The notes below the pieces were generated by a model. It had not been told where the DNA came from and searched no databases. It saw nothing but the letters and a program-made list of their open reading frames with translations. Both the position numbers and the translations under genes were made by a program. A stretch of DNA of 64,000 bases from Dyadobacter jiangsuensis. Its GTDB lineage: Bacteria; Bacteroidota; Bacteroidia; Cytophagales; Spirosomataceae. The stretch spans positions 62,001 to 126,000 of the forward strand of contig NZ_PYAS01000015.1 in NCBI RefSeq assembly GCF_003014695.1, read 5' to 3'. Below, piece by piece: positions 52,119-60,591 of the stretch (positions are counted from its first letter, which is position 1; the number at the start of each line of letters is the position of its first letter).

Positions 52119-54404
52119 ATGCACCATAACACAGAGATCAACTATATCTACAAACCGGTTTTCATCTCCAAAGAGCGCCACGCAGATAAAACAAGTTTCC
52201 TCTCCTTCATAGAAGACTATCGCGGCAAAACCATCCTGGATTTATTTGCTTCCCAGAAACAAGAACTCATCCGGATCCGACACCCTAAAAAACGGCTCAG
52301 TGCCGCGGAAACAGAACAAAAGTACCGCGAATGGGCCGAAGGCAAGGACATCAACACCGAAGGGGTGTGGGTTTACTATCCCTGGTCGGAACGGCTCCTG
52401 CACCTGGTCGACGAAGCGGAATTTATTGAGCTCAGGACCAGCCGTAACCAATACAAAATCACACCCGACGAGCAGCTTCACCTTTCCAAACGCTCGATAG
52501 GTATTATCGGGCTATCGGTCGGGCATTCCGTTGCGCTCAGCATTGCTACCGAACGGGCCTGCGGAAAGCTGAAACTGGCTGATTTTGATACGATTGAACT
52601 CAGTAACCTTAATCGTATACGTACGGGACTTCACAATATCGGCGTCAACAAATGCATCGTGACCGCCCGCGAAATCGCCGAGATCGATCCATTCCTCGAT
52701 ATTGAATGCTTTCCCGACGGTATCACGAAGGAGAACCTGGACGGCTTCCTGCTTGACGGCGGGAAAGTCGACATCCTCGTCGACGAATGCGACGATATTG
52801 CGCTGAAAATAAGCGCCCGTATCCGCGCGGCACAGCTCGGCATTCCGGTGGTAATGGAAACCAGCGACCGCGGCATGCTCGACGTCGAACGGTTTGACAC
52901 TGAGCCGGAACGCCCCATCTTCCATGGCTATCTGCAAGGACTCCCGCTGGACAAATTCGAACATATTTCCGAAGAAGACAGGCTTCCGCTCGTGCTGCGG
53001 ATCGTGAATGCGATCAACGGCTCCAAGAGAGGCAAAGTCTCACTTGTCGAGATCGGTCAGAGCATCGGCACGTGGCCCCAGCTGGCCAGTGCGGTGACGC
53101 TCGGAGGAGGCGTCGTGACGGATGTGTGCCGGCGCATTCTGCTCAATCAGTTTCATGAGTCGGGCAGGTATTACATTGACCTGGAAGAACTCGTCGGTGA
53201 TAAATCGGAAAAGCCTCAGGGCTCTTTCAGACATAACCCACACGCGCCTTTCGACTTCACCGAAGCTGTTCGTATAGCTGATTCGTTACCTCAGAAACAA
53301 ACCGAAACGATTCCCGAAAATACGCTGGCCGACATTGTCAATGCCGCCTGCCAGGCTCCTTCCACAGGTAATGACCAACCCTGGAAATGGCTTTATCACC
53401 ACGGAAGGCTGTTCCTTTTCCACGACCGTTTCCGTTCGTTCTCTTTTGGGGATTTCGACCAGATTGCTTCCAACATTTCTTTCGGAGCTTCTTACGAAAA
53501 TATACTATTGAAGGCCCATGAGGCCGGCCTGGGTGTAAAAGCCGAAATTTTCCCACTGGGGGAAGATTCACCGCTCATTGCGGCGATTGATTTTGAGCAT
53601 ACCGGGACAAACGGTGCAGAACCTGTCTACGCCCCCGAGGCCGTTGGTGTGATCTACGAACGGTGTACGAACCGCAATCCATCGACGCCCGTCGAAATTC
53701 CGGAAGCCGTTTTTCAGCAATTAAAGAATGCTGCCCGTAGCGTTGCCGGAGCGGAATTCCATTATTTCTCCGACAAACAGGAGATCATGGCCATCGGCGA
53801 GATCATCGGCGAATGCGACCGTGTGCGCCTGCTGAACCCCGAAGGACATTACGATTTCGTTCACCGCGAAATGAAATGGTCGCCCACGGAAGCCGAATTG
53901 TCCAGGGACGGAATCGATGTGCGCACGCTCGGGCTCAACAATGCGCAGATAGCCGCGCTCTCGATCATCCGCGACCGTGAAATTTCCCAGACATTGAAAG
54001 GCGTGCAGGGAGGCGGTGCACTGGTGGACGCAGCGCTCAAATCGGTCAGTACAGCCTCTGCTTTGGGCATGATCACCATGCCGAAGTACAGTTACAAGGA
54101 TTTTTTCCTCGGCGGAATGGCCATGCAACGCCTCTGGCTTCAGGCCGAACAATTGCAATTTGCGATCCATCCATTAATTTCCCCGTTTTATTTGTTCCCC
54201 CGCATTACAAAGGGCAACAATGCAGGCCTGGACGAAGCCGAAGCAGCGAGATTACGTACTTTAAGAAAGAGATTCATGGAGCTTGTACCGTTTGGAGAGG
54301 AAGTGGCCGAAGTGTTCTTGTTTAAGATTGCAAAAGCGGAAAAGCCCGGGATCAAAAGTTACCGATTGCCGTTAAACGAAACACTATTTATTGTAAACCC
54401 ATAA
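52119..54404 (+). CDS. ThiF/E1-like adenylyltransferase fused to nitroreductase domain (Rv1355c-like)
   Basis: A 761-residue fusion from the ATG at 52119 (an in-frame TTG at 52089 is the alternative). Residues about 120-330 form a ThiF/E1 Rossmann domain (IGIIGLSVGHSVALS at 127-141; ADFDTIELSNLNRIRTGL with Asp155 and Arg166; VDECDD; VVMETSDRG). Here the nucleotide loop is GLSVGHS rather than GxGxxG, and no CxxC zinc pair was seen. Residues about 400-640 form an FMN nitroreductase-like domain (APSTGNDQPWKW; GASYENILLKAHEAGLG). The pairing recalls cyclodehydratase/dehydrogenase modules of azole-peptide pathways and the Rv1355c family. No YcaO or precursor peptide is nearby. Likely makes or modifies a small molecule. 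Confidence 0.85.
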   Translation: MHHNTEINYIYKPVFISKERHADKTSFLSFIEDYRGKTILDLFASQKQELIRIRHPKKRLSAAETEQKYREWAEGKDINTEGVWVYYPWSERLLHLVDEAEFIELRTSRNQYKITPDEQLHLSKRSIGIIGLSVGHSVALSIATERACGKLKLADFDTIELSNLNRIRTGLHNIGVNKCIVTAREIAEIDPFLDIECFPDGITKENLDGFLLDGGKVDILVDECDDIALKISARIRAAQLGIPVVMETSDRGMLDVERFDTEPERPIFHGYLQGLPLDKFEHISEEDRLPLVLRIVNAINGSKRGKVSLVEIGQSIGTWPQLASAVTLGGGVVTDVCRRILLNQFHESGRYYIDLEELVGDKSEKPQGSFRHNPHAPFDFTEAVRIADSLPQKQTETIPENTLADIVNAACQAPSTGNDQPWKWLYHHGRLFLFHDRFRSFSFGDFDQIASNISFGASYENILLKAHEAGLGVKAEIFPLGEDSPLIAAIDFEHTGTNGAEPVYAPEAVGVIYERCTNRNPSTPVEIPEAVFQQLKNAARSVAGAEFHYFSDKQEIMAIGEIIGECDRVRLLNPEGHYDFVHREMKWSPTEAELSRDGIDVRTLGLNNAQIAALSIIRDREISQTLKGVQGGGALVDAALKSVSTASALGMITMPKYSYKDFFLGGMAMQRLWLQAEQLQFAIHPLISPFYLFPRITKGNNAGLDEAEAARLRTLRKRFMELVPFGEEVAEVFLFKIAKAEKPGIKSYRLPLNETLFIVNP

Positions 54405-54410
54405 CAGTAC

Positions 54411-55103
54411 ATGGTAGCACATATTAAAGCATACCGTGCACCGGATGATGTGGAAACGAGCCTGAAATATGTCGAGGGGCACCGTAAGGTACTCGAAGCA
54501 TACGGCGTGAAGCAGGTGACATCGGCCAATCACACCTGGTTGGAGGATCCGAATACTTATGTGATCATCGTGCAATCCGAGGATGGCAAGGATATTTATG
54601 GAGGTACCCGCGTACAGGTCCGCTCGGAGAACCTCAAAATGCCAATGGAGGACGCGATCGCGAAGATTGACAAGAGCATTTACGGTTATGTCGACAAGAT
54701 CGGCGACTATAACGTGGCGGAATTTTGCGGGCTTTTCAATTCGAAGGAGGTAGCCGGTTATGGCATTGGTAGCGTATACCTGGGAAGAACGGCCATGGCG
54801 ATTGCATCGAAAGTCGGGATTCATTGCCTGATGGGCCTTTGCTCGCCTATTACCCTGGTTATCAGCCAGCGGATCGGATTCGAAGTGTTAACCGACCTGG
54901 GGAACAACGGGACATTTTATTATCCCAAAGAAGGATTGATCGCCACATCGCTGATTGCCAGGGACCTGATCAACCTGCCTTTTGCCACCGATGAGGAACG
55001 TGAAAAGATATTCAGTCTGAGAGCAAACCCCACGCAAACCGTCGTTGAAACCGGTCGTCGCGGGGACTTAACCATAGTTTACGATATCAATAAATGGATG
55101 TAA
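54411..55103 (+). CDS. GNAT-fold N-acyltransferase-like protein
   Basis: A 230-residue protein starting 6 bp after the E1/nitroreductase stop. GNAT features: beta strands IYGGTRVQVRS and VAEFCGLF, the pyrophosphate-loop-like VAGYGIGS, then helix LGRTAMAIASKVGIHCLMGL and strand-helix SPITLVISQRIGFEVLTDLG. The overall outline also resembles autoinducer-synthase or FeeM-like members of the fold, which use acyl carriers instead of acetyl-CoA; this is inference. The last 10 bp overlap the histidine kinase gene, so the product may work with the kinase. Confidence 0.72.
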   Translation: MVAHIKAYRAPDDVETSLKYVEGHRKVLEAYGVKQVTSANHTWLEDPNTYVIIVQSEDGKDIYGGTRVQVRSENLKMPMEDAIAKIDKSIYGYVDKIGDYNVAEFCGLFNSKEVAGYGIGSVYLGRTAMAIASKVGIHCLMGLCSPITLVISQRIGFEVLTDLGNNGTFYYPKEGLIATSLIARDLINLPFATDEEREKIFSLRANPTQTVVETGRRGDLTIVYDINKWM

Positions 55104-57274
55104 AGTTCTACCGCAGGATTATTGGAACCCTTCTGTTGCTTGTGAGCTTGCTCGTCCACGCTCATGCGGGGGAGGTCGTGTTCAAGGGTAACGATGTGAC
55201 GATCGGGAGGCAGGTGGAAATACTGGAAGACACATCGGCGACGCTAACGATCGACGACGTAAAAGCCCATGGAAAATTTACGCCAAGCTTCGAAGATACG
55301 CCCAACTTCGGCGTCAGTGCTTCCACTTTCTGGGTCCGCCTCAATATCAAAAACAACAGTGCCGAGGACAATTTGTTTTTGGAACTCGCCTACCCCCGTA
55401 TCGAATCGGTAACACTGTATTCAACAGAGCGCGGGAAAGCCAAAGAGGAAACCATTTCCTGGAACGACGCCTTCGACAAGCGGCATGTCAAGCACCAGAA
55501 CATCGTATTTAAACTCGATATTCCGCGGCAAAAGGCTCAAACTTACTACCTGCGAATCCACGGCAGCGAGCAGATTGTGGTACCACTCATCGTACGCAGC
55601 GAGATGGGCTTTTTCCAGTTTGCGCTGACCAACGAAATCATTTCCGGTATTCACATCGGCGTGCTTTTCGTGATGATGCTCTACAATTTCTTTGTGTACT
55701 TCTCGATCCGCGAAAAGAGCTATCTGTATTATGTGCTGTACATCCTCTTCATCGGACTTACGCAAACGACCATCACAGGATATACATTCAAATTTCTCTG
55801 GCCCGAAACACCGGCGTTCAACGAATATTCCATTATACTGTTCCCTGCGCTCGCCGGGAGCTTTGCATTGATGTTCTTCCAGAACTTCCTGCATATCCGC
55901 GAACGGTCCACGACCAATTACCGGATCATTATTGTCATCATCGTTGCCTACGGGGTAGCAGTATTATTCAATTTGCTGGGGCTGAACATGGTGAGCTACC
56001 GCATTATCGATCTGCTCGCGCCTTCGGCTGCGCTTTTCGCGCTGGTGGTGGCCCTGATGCTATCCCTTGAAGGCTACCGTCCGGCGAAGTTCTTCCTGGT
56101 TGCCTGGTCGATATTCCTGATCGGGATCGTGCTCTATTCGCTGCGCAACCTTAACATTCTGCCTTACAACAGCTTTACGAATTACACCATGCAGGCCGGC
56201 ACGGCCATCGAGGTAATCTTGCTGTCGTTCGCACTGGCGGATAAGATCAACATTTTCAAGAAGGAAAAAGAAATATCCCAGGCGCAGGCACTGCGGATTT
56301 CGATGGAAAACGAGAAAATCATCCTCGAACAGAATGCCTTCCTCGAAAAGAGCGTCAACGAACGCACGGCCGAGTTGCAGTTTGCCAATACCGAGCTCAA
56401 CCTGACCCTCACCAAGCTGAAAGATGCCCAGACGCAGCTCATCGATTCGGAAAAAATGGCATCGCTCGGTCAGCTTACTGCCGGTATCGCGCACGAGATC
56501 AATAACCCGATCAACTTCGTCAGCTCGAACATCCGCCCGCTCCGGAGAGACATCGACGACGTACTGGAAATCCTCGATTCTTACGATGGCATCAGGGAGA
56601 TTGACAGCATAGAAGGACTTCAGGGAAAAGTAAAGGAGATCGAACGCCTCAAAGAGGACCTTGACCTCGATTACCTCAAAACCGAGCTGGGCACATTGCT
56701 GAAAGGCATGGAGGACGGCGCCCACCGGACCGTCGAGATCGTGAAAGGTTTGAAGATATTCTCGCGCGTAGACGAAACCGACCTCAACCTCGTGAATGTC
56801 AACGAGGGAATCGAATCCACACTCATTATCCTCAACTACCAGATGGGGAATTCGATCACGCTGGTGAAGGAACTGGGCAACATCCCGAGTATCGAATGCT
56901 ATGCGGGCAAGCTCAATCAGGTGTTTATGAATATCCTGACCAACTCGATCTACGCATTGCAAAAGGAAAAGCAGGAAGGCAAAACCCCGACTATATGGGT
57001 AAAATCATGGCTGAAAGACCCTGAAACCGTGGCTATCTCGATGCGCGACAACGGTCCGGGCATGACGCCGGAGGTCCGTGCCAAGATTTTCGAGCCTTTC
57101 TTCACCACCAAACAGGTAGGCGACGGGACCGGTTTGGGGCTTTCAATTGTCTTTAAAATTATCGAAGTTCACAGCGGTAACATCCAAGTAAATACCGAGG
57201 TGGGACAAGGAACAGAATTTTTGATCACACTGCCAGTTAAAAGAAAAGCACGCCCAATCCCTGATTTTCAATGA
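55094..57274 (+). CDS. 7TMR-DISM sensor histidine kinase
   Basis: A 726-residue kinase. After a signal peptide comes a periplasmic 7TMR-DISM extracellular domain (about 25-180, FTPSFEDTPNFGVSASTFWV, LELAYPRIESVTLY), then a seven-helix 7TM-DISM region (about 180-390). A coiled coil follows, with a HisKA phosphoacceptor helix (SLGQLTAGIAHEINNPINFV, His467) and a HATPase (MNILTNSIYALQ N box; DNGPGMTPE; GDGTGLGLSIV). 7TMR-DISM sensor domains bind carbohydrate-like or other small ligands. Overlaps both the upstream GNAT gene (10 bp) and the downstream hybrid kinase gene (4 bp). Confidence 0.95.
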   Translation: MDVKFYRRIIGTLLLLVSLLVHAHAGEVVFKGNDVTIGRQVEILEDTSATLTIDDVKAHGKFTPSFEDTPNFGVSASTFWVRLNIKNNSAEDNLFLELAYPRIESVTLYSTERGKAKEETISWNDAFDKRHVKHQNIVFKLDIPRQKAQTYYLRIHGSEQIVVPLIVRSEMGFFQFALTNEIISGIHIGVLFVMMLYNFFVYFSIREKSYLYYVLYILFIGLTQTTITGYTFKFLWPETPAFNEYSIILFPALAGSFALMFFQNFLHIRERSTTNYRIIIVIIVAYGVAVLFNLLGLNMVSYRIIDLLAPSAALFALVVALMLSLEGYRPAKFFLVAWSIFLIGIVLYSLRNLNILPYNSFTNYTMQAGTAIEVILLSFALADKINIFKKEKEISQAQALRISMENEKIILEQNAFLEKSVNERTAELQFANTELNLTLTKLKDAQTQLIDSEKMASLGQLTAGIAHEINNPINFVSSNIRPLRRDIDDVLEILDSYDGIREIDSIEGLQGKVKEIERLKEDLDLDYLKTELGTLLKGMEDGAHRTVEIVKGLKIFSRVDETDLNLVNVNEGIESTLIILNYQMGNSITLVKELGNIPSIECYAGKLNQVFMNILTNSIYALQKEKQEGKTPTIWVKSWLKDPETVAISMRDNGPGMTPEVRAKIFEPFFTTKQVGDGTGLGLSIVFKIIEVHSGNIQVNTEVGQGTEFLITLPVKRKARPIPDFQ

Positions 57275-58362
57275 GCGAAAAAGCCATCACCATTCTGTAC
57301 ATTGACGACGAGGAGCACAACCTGCATTCGTTCAAGGCTTCATTCCGCAAGCAGTACGATATCACGATTACCTCTTCGGTAGTGGAAGCGGAGCAAATGC
57401 TGGACGAAAAGGATTTCTGCATCATCCTGGCCGACCAGCGAATGCCGGGGCTAACGGGCGTACAATTTTTCGAAAAGATCCGAACGAAGTTCCCGAAACC
57501 GATACGTATCCTCATTACCGGGCATACCGATATAGGTGCAGCGATCGACGCGATCAACAAGGGGGAGGTATTCCGGTTTATCGACAAACCCTGGGATTAT
57601 AAGTATGTCGAAAATGCGATTTCCAATGCCTACGACATCTACAAAACCCGCGAGGATCTGAAACAGCGGAATATCGAACTGCAAAAGGCGAATGAGGAGC
57701 TCGACAAGTTTGTATATAGCGCCTCGCACGATCTGCGTGCGCCATTGATGTCGGTACTCGGCATTGTGAACCTCGCATTGCTGGAAGAGGACGTCAAATC
57801 ACAGAATGAATACCTGGAACTGATCCGGCAGTCGGTGAAGAAGCTGGATACATTCATCATCAACATTATCGATTATTACAAAAATGCGCGTGGCGTGCCC
57901 GTCGTGACGGACATCAGTTTCGAGGAGCTGGTTACCGAAGTGCAAGCCACGATTCAATACCTGCCCGAATACGGCAATCTGAAAATGACCACGGACATCC
58001 AGCAGGACGGCATATTCCATTCGGATGTGATGAAGCTGCGGATCATTTTCAATAACCTCATCAACAACGCCATCAAATTCCAGGATAAGAACAAGGCTAA
58101 TCCGTTTGTTCACCTGACCGTCAAATCTACCGATTCCGACGCACGGATCATCGTAGAAGACAACGGGACGGGTATCAAGGAGTCGGATCAGGATAAAATT
58201 TTCAAAATGTTTTACCGCGCAGGTGCTACCAACAGTGGCTCAGGGATAGGCCTTTACATCGTACACGAGGCGATCGCGAAACTGGGAGGGGAAATCAGCG
58301 TAACTTCAAAAATCGGACAGGGTAGTATTTTTGAAATCAACATTCCTTCTATTAACAAATAA
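57271..58362 (+). CDS. REC-histidine kinase hybrid
   Basis: A 363-residue cytoplasmic protein: N-terminal receiver (LYIDDEEHNLHSFKASFRKQ; Asp55 in LADQRMPG; Lys in FIDKPWDY), a coiled coil, HisKA (YSASHDLRAPLMSV, His153) and HATPase (NNLINNAIKF; EDNGTGIKESD; GSGIGLYIVHEAI). The order REC-HisKA-HATPase marks it as a kinase switched by phosphorylation from another kinase, presumably the 7TMR-DISM protein encoded immediately upstream. Its start overlaps the upstream stop by 4 bp (ATGA). Confidence 0.95.
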   Translation: MSEKAITILYIDDEEHNLHSFKASFRKQYDITITSSVVEAEQMLDEKDFCIILADQRMPGLTGVQFFEKIRTKFPKPIRILITGHTDIGAAIDAINKGEVFRFIDKPWDYKYVENAISNAYDIYKTREDLKQRNIELQKANEELDKFVYSASHDLRAPLMSVLGIVNLALLEEDVKSQNEYLELIRQSVKKLDTFIINIIDYYKNARGVPVVTDISFEELVTEVQATIQYLPEYGNLKMTTDIQQDGIFHSDVMKLRIIFNNLINNAIKFQDKNKANPFVHLTVKSTDSDARIIVEDNGTGIKESDQDKIFKMFYRAGATNSGSGIGLYIVHEAIAKLGGEISVTSKIGQGSIFEINIPSINK

Positions 58363-58368
58363 CCCGAC

Positions 58369-58758
58369 ATGGAGCCACTGCTTAACTTCTTCTTGATAGA
58401 TGACAGCGCATTCGACCTGTTCATCTACGAAAAGTTATTGATCAAAAGCGGGATTACAAATTCAGTCAAAACCTTCAACTCGGCGCGCGACGCCCTCAAA
58501 CACCTCATTGGCCAGGCCGAAAGCCTGCCGGACATCATCATTTTGCTCGATCTTCAGATGCCCGACATGAACGGCTTCGAGTTCATCGACGAATTCGATC
58601 AGCTGCCGGAAACCCTGCGGCAGAAAGTCCGGATTTTCATGCTCTCTTCGACGATCGACACGCGAGACATCGAAAAAGCCAAAGCCAGCCAGCACATTAT
58701 TGACCTGCTGCCGAAACCGTTGGAGATTCCTTTCCTTAAAAAGAAGCTGGCCATCTAG
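58369..58758 (+). CDS. single-domain response regulator
   Basis: A 129-residue stand-alone receiver (FFLIDDSAFDLFIYEKLL; Asp61 in ILLDLQMPDMNG; Lys in LLPKPLEIP). It follows the hybrid kinase by 6 bp and is the last gene of the five-gene run. With no output domain it probably acts as a phosphate shuttle or through protein binding. Subfamily is that of Rcp1/CheY-like regulators with an extended loop before the aspartate. Confidence 0.93.
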   Translation: MEPLLNFFLIDDSAFDLFIYEKLLIKSGITNSVKTFNSARDALKHLIGQAESLPDIIILLDLQMPDMNGFEFIDEFDQLPETLRQKVRIFMLSSTIDTRDIEKAKASQHIIDLLPKPLEIPFLKKKLAI

Positions 58759-59151
58759 GACATTTGTAGTATAATTTTTTTAGGACATTAAATTAGGTGG
58801 ACAAGTCAATCAGTACTCTCGTCCACTGTTGCCCTTGCGTGTGACCTTAAATGGCCCTCTGTGTACATTTTTGAAGAACAAACCGCTAAACCGAAGCCCT
58901 ATCTGCTGATTGTCAAGCCAATAAGCTGACGAACGAAATCAAACACACCTCCACAAATTGTCCTATAATGTAACAACCACGACGACCGTTGTCTGAAACA
59001 ATGCGCCGGAGGAATGCTATTTCCCAAACCATACTATAAGGTTTCGAATCAACAATATGATTTTTCAAATATTAAAAGATTTTAGGAAGGGTTGGGTACG
59101 TTCTTATTGCATACTGTCCGACAACCAGTGCAAACTTTAACACAATGTTTA
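58759..59151. other. intergenic stretch with no supported gene
   Basis: About 390 bp. The longest minus-strand frame from an ATG is about 39 codons and has no protein-like character. The word AGGACAT occurs twice just after the response-regulator stop. No hairpin terminator was seen. Confidence 0.4.
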
Positions 59152-59340
59152 ATGAAAACTGATAGCAAAACCCTGGCCGAGATTTTGAAATTGCACGCAC
59201 AGTACGTTAAAGAGGTTGAGTTCAGTGGCATCAAGCCCCTATCCATGGAGATTTACAAAACTAACTCCCACAATTTTGTACGCTGGATCCAGGACGAATT
59301 TCATCCCGGAAAAAAATTACGCAAAGAGGCTCTGTCCTGA
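59152..59340 (+). CDS. small hypothetical protein, 62 residues
   Basis: From the ATG at 59152; the frame extends upstream to 59092 but that part is not protein-like. Soluble, charged protein (KTLAEILKLHAQYVKEVEFS, MEIYKTNSHNFVRWIQDEF) without a signal peptide or recognisable family. A clear hairpin terminator 44 bp downstream supports it as a real gene. Confidence 0.6.
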   Translation: MKTDSKTLAEILKLHAQYVKEVEFSGIKPLSMEIYKTNSHNFVRWIQDEFHPGKKLRKEALS

Positions 59341-59383
59341 ATAGCAAACAAGCACTCATTATACTCAACGTTTTATGACTGAG

Positions 59384-59420
59384 GCTGCCGGTGAATGGGA
59401 ACACCGGCAGCTCTTTTTTT
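59384..59420 (+). terminator. Rho-independent terminator
   Basis: A 10-bp stem, GCTGCCGGTG/CACCGGCAGC, with an eight-base loop and a run of seven T residues. Confidence 0.85.
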
Positions 59421-59483
59421 ATAGCGCGTTCTTTGTTAAGTTTGGGTAGACAATGGGTTACCTGCCCCGCTAGCTTAAAGATT

Positions 59484-59633
59484 ATGATTTTCACGATTTT
59501 CAACCTGCTGAAAGGCCGTTTTTCCAAAGACGCCATCGAAGAAGCCAAGTCCAACGAAAAAGCGATGACCCGCCAGGAAGCATTGCAGCAAATGCGCAAC
59601 ATCGCCAGCCGCAGATCCTCCAAGAAGAACTGA
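59484..59633 (+). CDS. 49-residue hypothetical protein, copy 1
   Basis: Small protein beginning MIFTIFNLLKGRFSKDAIEE, then a charged helix (SNEKAMTRQEALQQMRNI) and a Ser/Lys/Arg tail. The N terminus is hydrophobic, the rest amphipathic. Identical to the copy at 59719-59868. Convergent with araD. No family recognised. Confidence 0.55.
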   Translation: MIFTIFNLLKGRFSKDAIEEAKSNEKAMTRQEALQQMRNIASRRSSKKN

Positions 59634-59645
59634 TCCGGCTCTTTA

Positions 59646-59691
59646 TCAGCAGCCCTGCCCGTAATAGGCATCCTTGCCGTGCTTCCTGAAA
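59646..59691 (-). pseudogene. duplicated 3' fragment of araD
   Basis: The 46-bp 3' end of araD (encoding about the last 14 residues, ending GKDAYYGQGC, and the stop at 59646-59648), carried in copy 1 of the 235-bp duplication. No start or upstream coding sequence is attached. Confidence 0.9.
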
Positions 59692-59718
59692 GTTACCTGC
59701 CCCGCTAGCTTAAAGATT

Positions 59719-59868
59719 ATGATTTTCACGATTTTCAACCTGCTGAAAGGCCGTTTTTCCAAAGACGCCATCGAAGAAGCCAAGTCCAACGAAAAAGCGA
59801 TGACCCGCCAGGAAGCATTGCAGCAAATGCGCAACATCGCCAGCCGCAGATCCTCCAAGAAGAACTGA
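59719..59868 (+). CDS. 49-residue hypothetical protein, copy 2
   Basis: Identical in sequence to the ORF at 59484-59633, displaced by 235 bp. Its stop lies 12 bp before the convergent araD stop, which is probably the ancestral position of the gene. Confidence 0.55.
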   Translation: MIFTIFNLLKGRFSKDAIEEAKSNEKAMTRQEALQQMRNIASRRSSKKN

Positions 59869-59880
59869 TCCGGCTCTTTA

Positions 59881-60585
59881 TCAGCAGCCCTGCCCGTAAT
59901 AGGCATCCTTGCCGTGCTTCCTGAAATAATGCTTGTCGCACAGGCTTTGCTTGATCGCCGCTGCCGACGGATTGATTTGTAATGTCAGGTGAGCCATTTT
60001 GGCGATCTCTTCCAGTACAATTGAATTGTAAATCGCCTTCCCCGGATCTTTTCCCCAGGTAAATGGCCCATGGCATGCTACCAGCACCATCTCGACTTCT
60101 TCATAACTCAGCTGCTCCCTGGCAAAAAGGTCCAGGATCTGATTGCCGGTTTCGAGCTCGTAATCGCGCTGGATCATTTCGTCGGACATAACCTCCGTCA
60201 CCGGAATGGAACACGTTAAATGGTCTGCGTGCGTAGTACCGAGGTTCGGGATCGGGCGGATCGCCTGTGCCCACGCCACCGCGTACGTAGAATGCGTATG
60301 ACACACGCCCCCGATCGACGGGAAACTTTTATAGAGCAACGTATGCGTTTTGGTATCGGAAGATGGCCGCATATTGCCTTCTACCAATGCATTGTCCAGG
60401 TCTACAATTACAATGTCTTCTACTTTCAACCGGTGGTAAGGCACGCCGCTGGGCTTGATCGCCACTACACCCGCGGCCCGGTCGATACCGCTTACATTAC
60501 CAAAGGTCACAATTGCCAATTCTTCCCGCGGGATCTCCATATTGGCTTCGTAAACCTGCTCTTTGAGATATTGATATTTCGACAT
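59881..60585 (-). CDS. araD: L-ribulose-5-phosphate 4-epimerase
   Basis: A 234-residue class II aldolase/epimerase: VTFGNVSGIDRAAGVVAIKP, the zinc-ligand motif HTHSTYA, and THADHLTCSIPV. It converts L-ribulose 5-phosphate to D-xylulose 5-phosphate in L-arabinose catabolism. It follows araA by 6 bp in the araBAD order. The 3' end was caught in a recent 235-bp tandem duplication, but the gene itself is complete with normal length. Confidence 0.96.
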   Translation of the reverse strand: MSKYQYLKEQVYEANMEIPREELAIVTFGNVSGIDRAAGVVAIKPSGVPYHRLKVEDIVIVDLDNALVEGNMRPSSDTKTHTLLYKSFPSIGGVCHTHSTYAVAWAQAIRPIPNLGTTHADHLTCSIPVTEVMSDEMIQRDYELETGNQILDLFAREQLSYEEVEMVLVACHGPFTWGKDPGKAIYNSIVLEEIAKMAHLTLQINPSAAAIKQSLCDKHYFRKHGKDAYYGQGC

Positions 60586-60591
60586 TTCGGA

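Larger units (their letters stand above)
59457..59926. repeat. perfect 235-bp tandem duplication
   Basis: Copy 1 is 59457-59691 and copy 2 is 59692-59926. Both run from GTTACCTGCCCCGC to TTCCTGAAA, and no difference was found on reading them. Each holds a 49-codon ORF and the last 46 bp of araD. The zero divergence indicates a very recent event or an assembly artefact. Confidence 0.95.

Noticed and set aside
52119..54404. Azole-peptide (bacteriocin) cyclodehydratase cluster
   Set aside because: No YcaO gene, precursor peptide or exporter is nearby; the E1-nitroreductase fusion alone does not support it.
58890..59035. 39-codon minus-strand ORF in the intergenic gap
   Set aside because: No signal, motif, terminator or composition support; likely chance.
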